Source: Pseudomonas sp. C1C7 (GTDB lineage: Bacteria; Pseudomonadota; Gammaproteobacteria; Pseudomonadales; Pseudomonadaceae). Taken from it: a DNA stretch of 64,000 nucleotides. The notes below the pieces were generated by a model. That model was not told where the DNA came from. It saw nothing but the letters and a program-made list of their open reading frames with translations, and did no database searches. Shown here piece by piece: positions 37,701-45,578 of this stretch. Position numbers and translations under genes: made by a program. The stretch lies in NCBI RefSeq assembly GCF_013359595.1, contig NZ_JABFMP010000006.1, positions 131,598-195,597 on the forward strand, in the 5' to 3' direction. Within the stretch, counting starts at the first letter, position 1; every line of letters starts with the position of its first letter.

Positions 37701-38720
37701 TCACGATTGCGCTGACACCTCGGTCAACGCCGCGCGCTCGGCCACATGCCGTAGAGAGTCGAAATTGATATTGGCACCCGAGTCGATGGCGACCAGAGTC
37801 TGATCTCGCACACCAGTTCGCGCTACGTATTTCTTGATACCAGCAACGGCCAGAGCACCGGAAGGCTCGGTGATAGAACGCGTATCGTCGTAAATATTTT
37901 TCATCGCAATGCAAAGCTCATCGTTACTGACGGTCAGCACCTCATCGACGCAAAACCTACACACTTCAAATCCGTGAGCGCCAATCTGCGCGACTGCCAC
38001 ACCATCGGCAAAGGTGCCAACGCTTGGCAGCACCACTCGTTCATCGGCCTGTAGGGCTGCGAACAAACAGGCTGAATGTTCTGACTCGACGCCAATGATC
38101 CGCACTTCTGGCCGCAAGTATTTGACGTAAGCCGCGATGCCGGCGATCAAGCCGCCACCACCTACCGGAACAAAGATGGCATCCAGCGCACCTTGGTGCT
38201 GGCGCAGTATTTCCATGGCGACTGTCCCCTGCCCGGCTATGACATCCGGATCGTCGAAAGGCGAAACAAACATTTTGCCGGTTTGGCTTGCCAGTTCGAG
38301 CGCATGGGACAAAGCAAAGGGAAAGCTATCGCCGTGCAGCAGCGCCTCGGCACCGCGACTGCGCACGCCACCCACCTTCAGCTCAGGCGTCGTGGCGGGC
38401 ATCACGATGGTCGCCTCGATGCCCAACTCCCTGGCCGCCAGTGCCACGCCCTGGGCATGGTTGCCGGCGGACGCAGTAATCACGCCGCGAGCTTTTTGCT
38501 CATCGCTCAGGTTCACCAGCTTGTTGTAGGCGCCACGAATCTTGAAGGAAAAGGTCGGTTGCAGATCTTCGCGCTTGAGCAGGATCTCGTTGCCCAAAGT
38601 CAAGGACAGTGCAGGTGCCGGTTGCAAAGGTGTCTGCACGGCCAGCTCGTAGACCGGCGCGGCGAGAATCTTTTTGACGTACTGCTCAAGCAGGGCTTGT
38701 TGGGCGAGCGTACTGGGCAT
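37701..38720 (-). CDS. ilvA: Threonine ammonia-lyase (dehydratase), catalytic domain only
   Basis: The 339-residue PLP enzyme has Lys60 in TFSFKIRGAYNK, the substrate loop SAGNHAQG and the phosphate-binding VGGGGLIAG. It converts threonine to 2-oxobutanoate, the first step to isoleucine. Biosynthetic IlvA is about 500 residues with two C-terminal ACT-like regulatory domains; here similarity stops after NFDSLRHVAERA, and a short tail and stop follow where the integrase remnant begins. It therefore looks truncated and should be insensitive to isoleucine. A leader peptide and attenuator lie upstream (38752-38869). A natural short paralogue is the alternative. Confidence 0.88.
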   Translation of the reverse strand: MPSTLAQQALLEQYVKKILAAPVYELAVQTPLQPAPALSLTLGNEILLKREDLQPTFSFKIRGAYNKLVNLSDEQKARGVITASAGNHAQGVALAARELGIEATIVMPATTPELKVGGVRSRGAEALLHGDSFPFALSHALELASQTGKMFVSPFDDPDVIAGQGTVAMEILRQHQGALDAIFVPVGGGGLIAGIAAYVKYLRPEVRIIGVESEHSACLFAALQADERVVLPSVGTFADGVAVAQIGAHGFEVCRFCVDEVLTVSNDELCIAMKNIYDDTRSITEPSGALAVAGIKKYVARTGVRDQTLVAIDSGANINFDSLRHVAERAALTEVSAQS

Positions 38721-38751
38721 GATCGTCTCCTGACATTGATCAGAGCCCCGA

Positions 38752-38785
38752 GACAGAAAATGAAAACCCGCCTCTAGGGCGGGTT
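38752..38785 (-). terminator. ilvA attenuator terminator
   Basis: On the minus strand AACCCGCC-CTAGA-GGCGGGTT is followed by TTCATTTTCTG, a rho-independent terminator lying between the leader peptide stop and the ilvA start at 38720. Its stem overlaps the region just after the leader, as expected for ribosome-controlled attenuation. Confidence 0.8.
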
Positions 38786-38803
38786 GGGTGCTGCAGTCGT
38801 GAG

Positions 38804-38869
38804 CTAGCCCGCCAAATGAGGAATGGCGGTAATAATGCTTGGCTGGCAGCGCAATAGGATGGAAGTCAT
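38804..38869 (-). CDS. ilvA leader peptide (isoleucine-rich)
   Basis: A 21-codon ORF with ATG at 38869 and stop TAG at 38804 lies 84 bp upstream of ilvA. Its product has Ile at positions 4, 12, 13 and 16 and Leu at 5, 6 and 19, which is high for such a short peptide. A terminator hairpin follows after about 20 nt. This is the arrangement of ilv/leu-type attenuators, in which shortage of charged tRNA-Ile stalls the ribosome and prevents the terminator from forming. The hairpin and codon content are seen; the mechanism is inferred. Confidence 0.7.
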   Translation of the reverse strand: MTSILLRCQPSIITAIPHLAG

Positions 38870-39063
38870 GACCGAAAATTAGCTGGCTGCTGATTGCAAG
38901 TCAACAGCCAAACTTTATAAGCCTCGGCAATCAGACACTCTGTTCGTTGACCCAAGAAATGAACCATGAAGTCCGTCACCCACTCGACACTGCGGGATAG
39001 GCTGTTCTGTTGAAGAGCATTGAGCTATCAGTTCTTCGATGGCAGCGGGCAAAGCGTGTAAGC
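38870..39063. other. Gap between ilvA leader and chemoreceptor gene
   Basis: With the leader region this makes a 343-bp gap without an annotated protein longer than 21 residues. It should hold the ilvA promoter (AT-rich around 38885-38930). Nothing else is evident. Confidence 0.35.
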
Positions 39064-40683
39064 TCAGACTCTAAAACGCGCTACTGTCTCGTGCAGTACT
39101 CCTGCCATCTGCGCCAGCTCCAAACTTGCTGCCTGGGTTTGCTGGCCCCCCACCAAGACCTGGTCGGACACATTACGAATCCCCACCAGGTTGCGATCGA
39201 CCTCTCGCGCAACCTGGGCCTGCTCCTCCGTGGCACTGGCGATCAGTAGGTTGCGTTCATTGATCTGCGAGATCGAACGGGCTATTTCTTCCAGTGCATC
39301 GCCTGAGCGTCGAGCGACTTCCAGGGTCGACTGCACCAACTGACTACTGCTCTGCATGGCGTTAACAGCCTGCACGGTATCGAGCCGAATAGTGCCAATC
39401 ATCTGCTCGATTTCCTGAGTCGACACCTGAGTACGATGAGCCAGTGCCCGTACCTCGTCAGCGACCACAGCGAAACCACGCCCGGCATCGCCAGCACGAG
39501 CGGCTTCAATCGCCGCGTTGAGGGCCAACAAATTGGTTTGCTCTGCAATGCTGCGAATCACATCAAGCACTGAGCTGATCTCTTGCACACCCTTGGCCAA
39601 TTGCTGGATACGCTCTGAGGTATCCGTCATGCCATCCGCCAGTGCTCCTATCGAGGAAACTGTTTCCTGAACTTGCTCGCGGCCGCGTTGCGCGGTTTGC
39701 TCGGAGACCCGCGACGCCTCGCTTGTGCTGACCGCGTTGCGTGCAACCTCGTCGACGGCCGCCGTCATTTGATTGACCGCCGCCGCAGCCTGTTCGATTT
39801 CCAACCCCTGGAGCTGCAAACTACTGCTTGTCTGGCTACTGACCGCGCTCAGCTCTTCGGAGGAGCTTGCTACCTGTTCGACCGAGGCCGCGATCTGCTT
39901 CACCATCGAATTCAGGCTCTGCTGCATCTGGTGCATGTTCATCATCACGCTATCGCCCGCACTAGCATTCAATGGCACTTGTGTCGTGAGATCCCCCTGC
40001 GCGATTTGACTCAGCACCCGCGCAGCATCAGAGGGCTCTCCACCCAATGGTCGGGTGACACTACGCGTCACTATGAGCGCCGCGACGATCACAGAGATCA
40101 GGCAAAACATGAGCAACCCCGTCATGTTCAGTCGCGCATCGTTGTACAGCGCCTGCGCAGACTTTTCCCTATCGGCAAAGATCTGCCCTTGCAGCATCAT
40201 GAGCACATCCAGGCTTTTATAAACCTTCAGCTCGGCGGGGACGACGCGCTGCTTCAACTGCACCATCGCGGCATCAAGGTCGCCCTGCCTGATCAACACC
40301 TGCACTTGAGTGAATGCAGAGACGTATGCCTCGCGGTTCTGTTTCAGGGCAGCATAGGCAGCCTTGCCATCCGGAGAATCGAGCAATGGCGCAAGCCATT
40401 CGAGTGCTTCGCTGATTCGCTTTTTAGTGGCATCAATAGACTGCTGCGCTTGTTGGTTCTCTCTGTCGATAAGCAAATCCCTGGTGTTCCTGGCGTTGTC
40501 TCGCACACCTGTGGCGATCACCATGATCGGGTCAATTTTCGGCCAGTCCTGTTTAACGATTACCATTGCCTGGTCTTTCAGCGTTGCCAGGTCGTGCAAC
40601 GCATAGAAAGTCAGGCAGATCAGAACCATCGGCGCAATTGCAAAACCGATAACAATACGTCGTGCCGTGGTTAACTTGACCAT
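39064..40683 (-). CDS. Methyl-accepting chemotaxis protein
   Basis: The 539-residue protein starts at the ATG at 40683 with AGGGAG upstream. One membrane helix lies at about 9-30 (IVIGFAIAPMVLICLTFYAL), then a four-helix-bundle periplasmic sensor of about 150 residues, a second helix near 188-208, a HAMP segment, and a signalling domain with the invariant tip ALNAAIEAARAGDAGRGFAVVADEVRALA. Ligand-binding domains of the 4HB_MCP type often sense organic acids or amino acids. No clear partner genes adjoin it; a damaged CBS-domain gene lies upstream. Confidence 0.93.
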   Translation of the reverse strand: MVKLTTARRIVIGFAIAPMVLICLTFYALHDLATLKDQAMVIVKQDWPKIDPIMVIATGVRDNARNTRDLLIDRENQQAQQSIDATKKRISEALEWLAPLLDSPDGKAAYAALKQNREAYVSAFTQVQVLIRQGDLDAAMVQLKQRVVPAELKVYKSLDVLMMLQGQIFADREKSAQALYNDARLNMTGLLMFCLISVIVAALIVTRSVTRPLGGEPSDAARVLSQIAQGDLTTQVPLNASAGDSVMMNMHQMQQSLNSMVKQIAASVEQVASSSEELSAVSSQTSSSLQLQGLEIEQAAAAVNQMTAAVDEVARNAVSTSEASRVSEQTAQRGREQVQETVSSIGALADGMTDTSERIQQLAKGVQEISSVLDVIRSIAEQTNLLALNAAIEAARAGDAGRGFAVVADEVRALAHRTQVSTQEIEQMIGTIRLDTVQAVNAMQSSSQLVQSTLEVARRSGDALEEIARSISQINERNLLIASATEEQAQVAREVDRNLVGIRNVSDQVLVGGQQTQAASLELAQMAGVLHETVARFRV

Positions 40684-40776
40684 ATCAAATGCTCCCTGAT
40701 TTATTCCTGCCCGATGGGCATCCACCTTCATAACGACAAGACCCATGAACCCTATATGCGCAACACGCTCGGTCAC

Positions 40777-40974
40777 TTAGTGCCCGCGAATATAGTGTTC
40801 CAGTTGCCGGATGATGACCCCAACCACTTGCCCACGCTCAATCACGGGGAGTGCACCTACATTCTTTTCAGCCATCATTTACAGCGCCTCATACACCATC
40901 TGATCTGGCGCGATGCTATGTACCTTTTGGTTTTGCGAGATCTTCAGTTTCAGCAATTGTGCGGCTGTTTTCAT
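40777..40974 (-). pseudogene. CBS-domain protein gene, nonsense mutation plus internal deletion
   Basis: The frame starts MKTAAQLLKLKISQNQKV and reads QMVYEAL, then TAA, then continues in frame as MMAEKNVGALPVIERGQVVGV, where intact homologues have a Lys codon at the stop. The text then jumps to IRQLEHYIRGH, the normal C-terminus of the roughly 145-residue Pseudomonas CBS-pair protein, so about 80 codons are missing. Intact relatives bind adenine nucleotides. Both the stop and the deletion would have to be undone to restore function. Confidence 0.75.
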
Positions 40975-41007
40975 GAACGGCTCCGATGTTAATTGCGGAT
41001 AAAAAAC

Positions 41008-41046
41008 GCAAAAAAAAAGCGCCTGAAACCATATGGTTCCAGGCGC
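41008..41046 (-). terminator. Strong rho-independent terminator
   Basis: GCGCCTGAAACCAT pairs with ATGGTTCCAGGCGC (41019-41046), with one mismatch, and on the minus strand a run of nine T residues follows. It would end a minus-strand transcript coming from above 41050, exactly after the stop codon of the gene-tail remnant at 41069. Confidence 0.85.
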
Positions 41047-41068
41047 CTTTGCCTGTTCTTTTGCAGTG

Positions 41069-41251
41069 TTAACGCCAGAAATCCATGTCTGAGGCACCAA
41101 CGTTGTTCATAGTCTGTTCGTCACATCGATCATCGTTGACCGAGGAGGTGTCCAGAGGGAAACGTGGTAGGTAAACCTGGGTAAATCTTGCAGCCTTTGT
41201 GCCAGCCGGCAGTATATAAACTTCATCGCTTCGCAAGTCCAAGCTGCCACG
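41069..41251 (-). pseudogene. C-terminal remnant of an unidentified gene
   Basis: A 60-codon frame without an upstream start (in-frame TAG at 41252) ends at TAA 41069, 23 nt before a strong terminator. The composition is protein-like: DEVYILPAGTKAARFTQVYL followed by an acidic segment ending SDMDFWR. The tail-plus-terminator layout suggests the end of a once longer gene, but I do not recognise the family. Confidence 0.35.
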
Positions 41252-41429
41252 CTATAGGCGGTTCACAGGTTTGGGCTAATGGAGGCGAAAGCCCATCGCG
41301 TCGCTTCCGACTGGTGCACGTTGGTAAGCACAGAGCTTTACAACAGTGCATGCCTCGGTTGATTGCATAGTCTCAACTGGACAAATCACTCCCTTCAGCA
41401 TGCTCTAGGATCCGTCGCCTGACCTAGCC
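41252..41429. other. Non-coding stretch downstream of the permease gene
   Basis: No gene or clear element is seen between the remnant and the permease stop at 41430. The whole 40975-41429 interval has no intact gene. Confidence 0.35.
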
Positions 41430-42857
41430 CTACTCAAGAGATTTTTGACCGTACATGCGAGAGGTTTTAACAACCGGACGGCTATTGACCATGCAGTAAA
41501 GAGCCCCAGCCAACACCAACCCCATCGCCCAGCTGATATCCGCGCCCAGCCAGTTCGCTACGAAGCCCGTGTAGAATGAAAGCTTCATGAAGGGAATGGT
41601 ACCGATGATCGAAACGGCATAGACCGCCAGAGTTTTTCGGTTGAAGCGCCCGTAGCAACCTTTAGGTTCGTATAGATCATCTATTTCGTAATGGCCTCGG
41701 CACACCCAGTAATAATCGACCAAATTGATCGCGCTCCAGGGAATCAGCAAATACAGCTGACCGATCAGAATGTCCGCAAAGAACGTGTCAAAACGATACT
41801 GGGTGGCTATGGCGATCAAGGTCGCGGCCACGGTCAGTACGGCCATCACCAAGGCTTTCGCCGGAGCCGTGACGTATTTGAGTCCGCCAAAGGCCCCGAA
41901 TATCGTCACCGATGACATGTAGGCGCTATACAGGCAGAGGACGTTGTACTGGATGACGCCAAGAGCGATCACACCCAATGCCAAAGGTGCCCAAGGGCCA
42001 AACAACGTGGCGATGGCGGTTGCGGGGTCGCGATCCAGCGCGGCAGGTATCGCCACTGCCAGTAAAGCACCTAATGCCATCATGGCAAAAGAGCCCAGTG
42101 CGCAACCACAATAGGTTGTCCAGAATGTAGCGCGGGTGCTCACGTTTGCGGGGAGATAGCGCGAGTAGTCTGCTACGTATGGCCCATACCCTAGAGTCCA
42201 GGAGGCGGCCTGCGCGATGACCAGATTAAAGGCCGCCAGCGTGAACCCCGTACCTGAAACCGTTATTGTTGCTGTATCGGTCGGGTGCAGCAGGATCAAG
42301 GCCAAGGCGGCGGCAAACACCAGGGTCGATAGCAGGCTCATCCACGCCCCCAGGCGGTGGATCAGCTCATAGCCTATGAAACCTATAACAAAGGTCAGAA
42401 CACCGACCACCGCAATGGCCATGTCGTCGCTCATTGGAACCAGCGCCTTTAGGGCATCACGCATCAAGACGCCGCTGGCGGCGAGGAACAGCACCGCCGC
42501 CGTGACCATGACCAACAACGGCACCGCAGCCCCGTAAACACCAAACTGCGCTCGGCTCTGAATCATTTGTGGAACGCCCAGGTGAGGGCCCTGGGCGGAG
42601 TGCGCCGCCATGAACACGGTGCCGACCAGATTGCCGATCAGCAGGCCCAGCAATGTCCAGCCAAAGCTCAACCCTGAGGCGATACCCAGCGTACCGACCA
42701 TCAAAGCGGTCACCTGAAAATTGGAACTGAACCAAATGGTGAACAACCGCCGTGGCGTGCCGTAACGTTCAGAGTGAGGGACAAACTCGATACTGCGCTT
42801 TTCCAGCTTCACAACCGCCTCCCGATTCATTTTCTTGATTATCAGAGGGGCGTCCAT
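41430..42857 (-). CDS. NCS1-family nucleobase/cytosine permease
   Basis: The 475-residue protein has about 12 membrane helices and NCS1 (CodB/PurP) signatures: FTIWFSSNFQVTALMVGTLG in the first helix, GPHLGVPQMIQSRAQFGVYGA, and YVADYSRYLP in the central region. It carries purines, pyrimidines, hydantoins or similar compounds with a cation. An in-frame ATG at 42830 gives a protein nine residues shorter; neither start has a strong ribosome site. The nearest genes are a SRPBCC protein upstream on the same strand (236 bp away) and its LysR regulator, so regulation may be shared. Confidence 0.88.
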   Translation of the reverse strand: MDAPLIIKKMNREAVVKLEKRSIEFVPHSERYGTPRRLFTIWFSSNFQVTALMVGTLGIASGLSFGWTLLGLLIGNLVGTVFMAAHSAQGPHLGVPQMIQSRAQFGVYGAAVPLLVMVTAAVLFLAASGVLMRDALKALVPMSDDMAIAVVGVLTFVIGFIGYELIHRLGAWMSLLSTLVFAAALALILLHPTDTATITVSGTGFTLAAFNLVIAQAASWTLGYGPYVADYSRYLPANVSTRATFWTTYCGCALGSFAMMALGALLAVAIPAALDRDPATAIATLFGPWAPLALGVIALGVIQYNVLCLYSAYMSSVTIFGAFGGLKYVTAPAKALVMAVLTVAATLIAIATQYRFDTFFADILIGQLYLLIPWSAINLVDYYWVCRGHYEIDDLYEPKGCYGRFNRKTLAVYAVSIIGTIPFMKLSFYTGFVANWLGADISWAMGLVLAGALYCMVNSRPVVKTSRMYGQKSLE

Positions 42858-43093
42858 AGCGTATCGGCCCAGCTACGAACGCTTCATAGCTAGTAGCGCC
42901 ATCCCGGTTCAGGACAAGGCATTTCATGGAGAGCTCGATAAGACCGGCAGTAACTGCCCCAGCGGAGTGATGGTTTTTCAACGCCCGTTTTGAAGATGGG
43001 CGCTGAGGAAGAAGCGTTGAATCCTCCAAACACGTTCATGCGTCTCCCCTCGCTGTCGCGGATGACCACCAAGTGTCGATCTCAATACATAAC

Positions 43094-43606
43094 TCAGGAT
43101 CTCGCTCGGCGGGCTGCAGCTACTAGCCCTTCAATCCACTCTTGGTGGCCATTGATCATCGGATTGGGCTTGGCTTTGGCCAGATCCTCCGCTGGTTTTC
43201 CTTTCTGGGTTTCCTGGGTCAGGATGCGCACCCGTCCACCGACCAGGTCTTCAAACAACCAGGCGTGATGAACGTCCAGACGCGTCTCGGCGTCGCCCTC
43301 AACCCAACCGTGCCAAGCCACGCGAGCCGGCTCTCCGGCGACCGGCGCCACATGCTCGGTCACTTCGGCCTCTACCGGAAAACCAAAGGTGGTGAAACGG
43401 AAACGAGCGCCCTCGCTCAGATTCGGCCCTCCCCCATCGTAGAAGCGGATGTCAGAAGCGTTACTGTAATAGGTCGGCCAGGCTCGAGTGTCGTTGAGCT
43501 GTTGCCAGATCTGCGCGGCGCTCAGGTCTGCAACGATAATTTCGTTGGAAGCGAAATTTTCAGTCATGCCCGGCAGATAGTCTTCAGGCCAGATAATGTC
43601 GCTCAT
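43094..43606 (-). CDS. SRPBCC (START/AHA1-like) domain protein
   Basis: The 170-residue protein has a helix-grip fold pattern: LSAAQIWQQLNDTRAWPTYYSNASDIRFYDGGG early, then FRFTTFGFPVEAEVTEH strands and a long C-terminal helix NPMINGHQEWIEGLVAAAR. SRPBCC proteins bind hydrophobic ligands in a deep pocket, and some are cyclases or stress proteins. It is divergent from the LysR gene at 43723 over 116 bp, the usual set-up of a LysR regulator and its target. Confidence 0.82.
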   Translation of the reverse strand: MSDIIWPEDYLPGMTENFASNEIIVADLSAAQIWQQLNDTRAWPTYYSNASDIRFYDGGGPNLSEGARFRFTTFGFPVEAEVTEHVAPVAGEPARVAWHGWVEGDAETRLDVHHAWLFEDLVGGRVRILTQETQKGKPAEDLAKAKPNPMINGHQEWIEGLVAAARRARS

Positions 43607-43722
43607 GGTGCATTCCTCTCAGGGTTCGATTTGGGAGCAGAACGCTCCGCGTTTTGACGCAGAGAATGATGTTCGCCCAGAATGCATAAGACCAATCACA
43701 TTCGCTTAGGCTTTCCATAAGA

Positions 43723-44616
43723 ATGCGTGATATCAGAAGCCTCGACCTCAATCTGCTTAAAGCCCTGGACGCCCTACTCGACGAATGCAGCGTGACCCGG
43801 GCCGCGGAGCGCCTGGCACTCACCCAGCCAGCAGTCAGCGGCATGTTGACGCGCCTGCGCGACAGCTTCGACGACCCACTATTCGTTCGGGCCCAGCGCG
43901 GTCTGGTGCCGACACCTCGCGCTCTGGAGCTAGCCCTTCCGGTCAAGCGTGTTCTGGCTGAAATCGATGCACTGCTGCAACCCACCCGCTTCGACCCTTC
44001 CACTGCCAGCCTGAAGCTGTCTATCGCCGCCACGGACTACGCGCAGCAAACCATCCTTGTACCCTTCCTCGCGGAACTCAGGCAGCAAGCGCCGGGCATC
44101 CGCATTGCCACGCTACCGGTGGACGATACCCAGGTACTCAGACAACTGGAGTGCGGCGATCTGGATCTGGCTATCCTAACCCCTGACAGCACGCACGAGG
44201 GCCTGCACTCGCGGCGTCTGTACGACGAGCATTACATATGCGTGATGCGCGATGGGCACCCGGCCGCACACGGGCTGACACTGGAGCGTTTCTGCACGTT
44301 AGACCACGCTATCGTCTCCTACTCGGGTGGAGGGTTTCGAGGAGTAACAGATGATGCACTTGCTCAGCTCGGCGTGGAGCGACGAGTGAGCCTCTCGGTC
44401 ACCAGCTTTCTGGTCTTGCTGGACGTCCTGCGCAGCAGTGATCTGATTGCAGTAGTGCCCAAGCGTTTGGTCGCAAAGGTCAACGATCTACAAAAGATCG
44501 AGCCGCCGCTGGTCATTCCCGGTTTCACCAAGATCGCCGCCTGGCATGAGCGAACGCACCATCACTCGGCCCAGCGTTGGGCCAGGGCGTTGCTGTTTGA
44601 CATATGCGGTGGATAG
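43723..44616 (+). CDS. LysR-family transcriptional regulator
   Basis: The 297-residue protein starts MRDIRSLDLNLLKALDALLDECSVTRAAERLALTQPAVSGMLTRLRDSFDDPLFVRAQRGLVPTPRA, the NodD/PcpR-like branch of LysR. The effector domain follows from about residue 90 (LKLSIAATDYAQQTILVPFL). It is divergent from the SRPBCC gene and probably activates it. The IS66-type element begins about 110 bp after its stop codon and leaves the gene intact. Confidence 0.9.
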   Translation: MRDIRSLDLNLLKALDALLDECSVTRAAERLALTQPAVSGMLTRLRDSFDDPLFVRAQRGLVPTPRALELALPVKRVLAEIDALLQPTRFDPSTASLKLSIAATDYAQQTILVPFLAELRQQAPGIRIATLPVDDTQVLRQLECGDLDLAILTPDSTHEGLHSRRLYDEHYICVMRDGHPAAHGLTLERFCTLDHAIVSYSGGGFRGVTDDALAQLGVERRVSLSVTSFLVLLDVLRSSDLIAVVPKRLVAKVNDLQKIEPPLVIPGFTKIAAWHERTHHHSAQRWARALLFDICGG

Positions 44617-44832
44617 GGTGAATTCCGTATCCCTATCGACATTGGGACACTTAGTCATAAAACGGTCTGATGCAAGTCGCACTTGCGCAATGCACAGGTG
44701 CGACTACAGGTCAGATTAGAGGTTTGATTGTAACCGTCCGGTCAACACACCTTCCTGACACCGTCGCTTGAGGCGATGGTGTCCACCTAAATTTACGTGG
44801 ACACCATCTTTAGCCTTTTTAAGCGGACGCCC

Positions 44833-45165
44833 ATGCCACAAGAACGCCGTTCCTATTCCAAGTCCTTCAAGGCCCAGGTCATTGCCGAGTGCGCGCAGCC
44901 TGACACCTCAATTGCCAATGTCGCTTTGACCCACAACCTCAATGCCAACCTTGTCCATAAATGGATTCGGGCGCATGTGCAAAAAGCTTTGGCGCTGCAA
45001 ACCGCCTTCATCCCGGTCAAGGCATCGCCCTCGGCAGCGGTGCATCAAGTCCTTCCCGCCACGATCCGAATTGAAGTGCCACATTCAAAAGGCGTAGTTG
45101 TGGTGAGCTGGCCGGCAGAAAATGCAGCGGCGTGTTCCGCTTTTCTGCGAGACCTACTGCGATGA
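44833..45165 (+). CDS. tnpA: IS66 accessory protein TnpA (HTH)
   Basis: The 110-residue protein starts at the ATG at 44833. RRSYSKSFKAQVIAEC and TSIANVALTHNLNANLVHKWIR form the HTH of the IS66 OrfA/TnpA family. It is needed with TnpB for transposition, by a mechanism that is not fully known. The stop overlaps the TnpB start as ATGA. Confidence 0.88.
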   Translation: MPQERRSYSKSFKAQVIAECAQPDTSIANVALTHNLNANLVHKWIRAHVQKALALQTAFIPVKASPSAAVHQVLPATIRIEVPHSKGVVVVSWPAENAAACSAFLRDLLR

Positions 45166-45497
45166 TCCGCGTCGATTCTATCTGGCTCGCCACCGAGCCG
45201 ATGGACATGCGCGCCGGCACTGAAACTGCGCTCGCACGGGTCGTGGCGGTGTTCGGTGCGGCGAATCCACACTGTGCTTATCTGTTCGCCAACCGCCGCG
45301 CCAATCGTATGAAAGTGTTGGTGCATGACGGCGTGGGGATTTGGCTAGCAGCCCGCCGCTTGAATCAAGGACGCTTCTTTTGGCCAGGGGTGCGGCACGG
45401 CTCTGAAGTCGAGTTGGATGCCGAGCAACTTCAGGCCCTGGTGCTCGGTCTACCTTGGCAGCGCGTCGGTGCAGGCGGAATCATCTCGGTGCTTTAA
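45162..45497 (+). CDS. tnpB: IS66 accessory protein TnpB
   Basis: The 111-residue protein has the standard TnpB pattern: IWLATEPMDMRAGTETALARV, then AYLFANRRANRMKVLVHDGVGIWLAARRLNQGRFFWP. The length is normal for the family. The start overlaps the tnpA stop by 4 bp, indicating coupled translation. Confidence 0.92.
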   Translation: MIRVDSIWLATEPMDMRAGTETALARVVAVFGAANPHCAYLFANRRANRMKVLVHDGVGIWLAARRLNQGRFFWPGVRHGSEVELDAEQLQALVLGLPWQRVGAGGIISVL

Positions 45498-45578
45498 CAC
45501 TTGCCATGGCGCGCTTACCAGCGCAATTGGCCCATCAGTCTGTCGCAGCCATGTGCCCTCTCGGGCAAAATCGGTGGC

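Noticed and set aside
37241..37768. A stand-alone 175-residue protein
   Set aside because: Its first part is out of frame with recombinase-like sequence in the neighbouring frame and its end is antisense to ilvA; it is better read as part of a frameshifted remnant.
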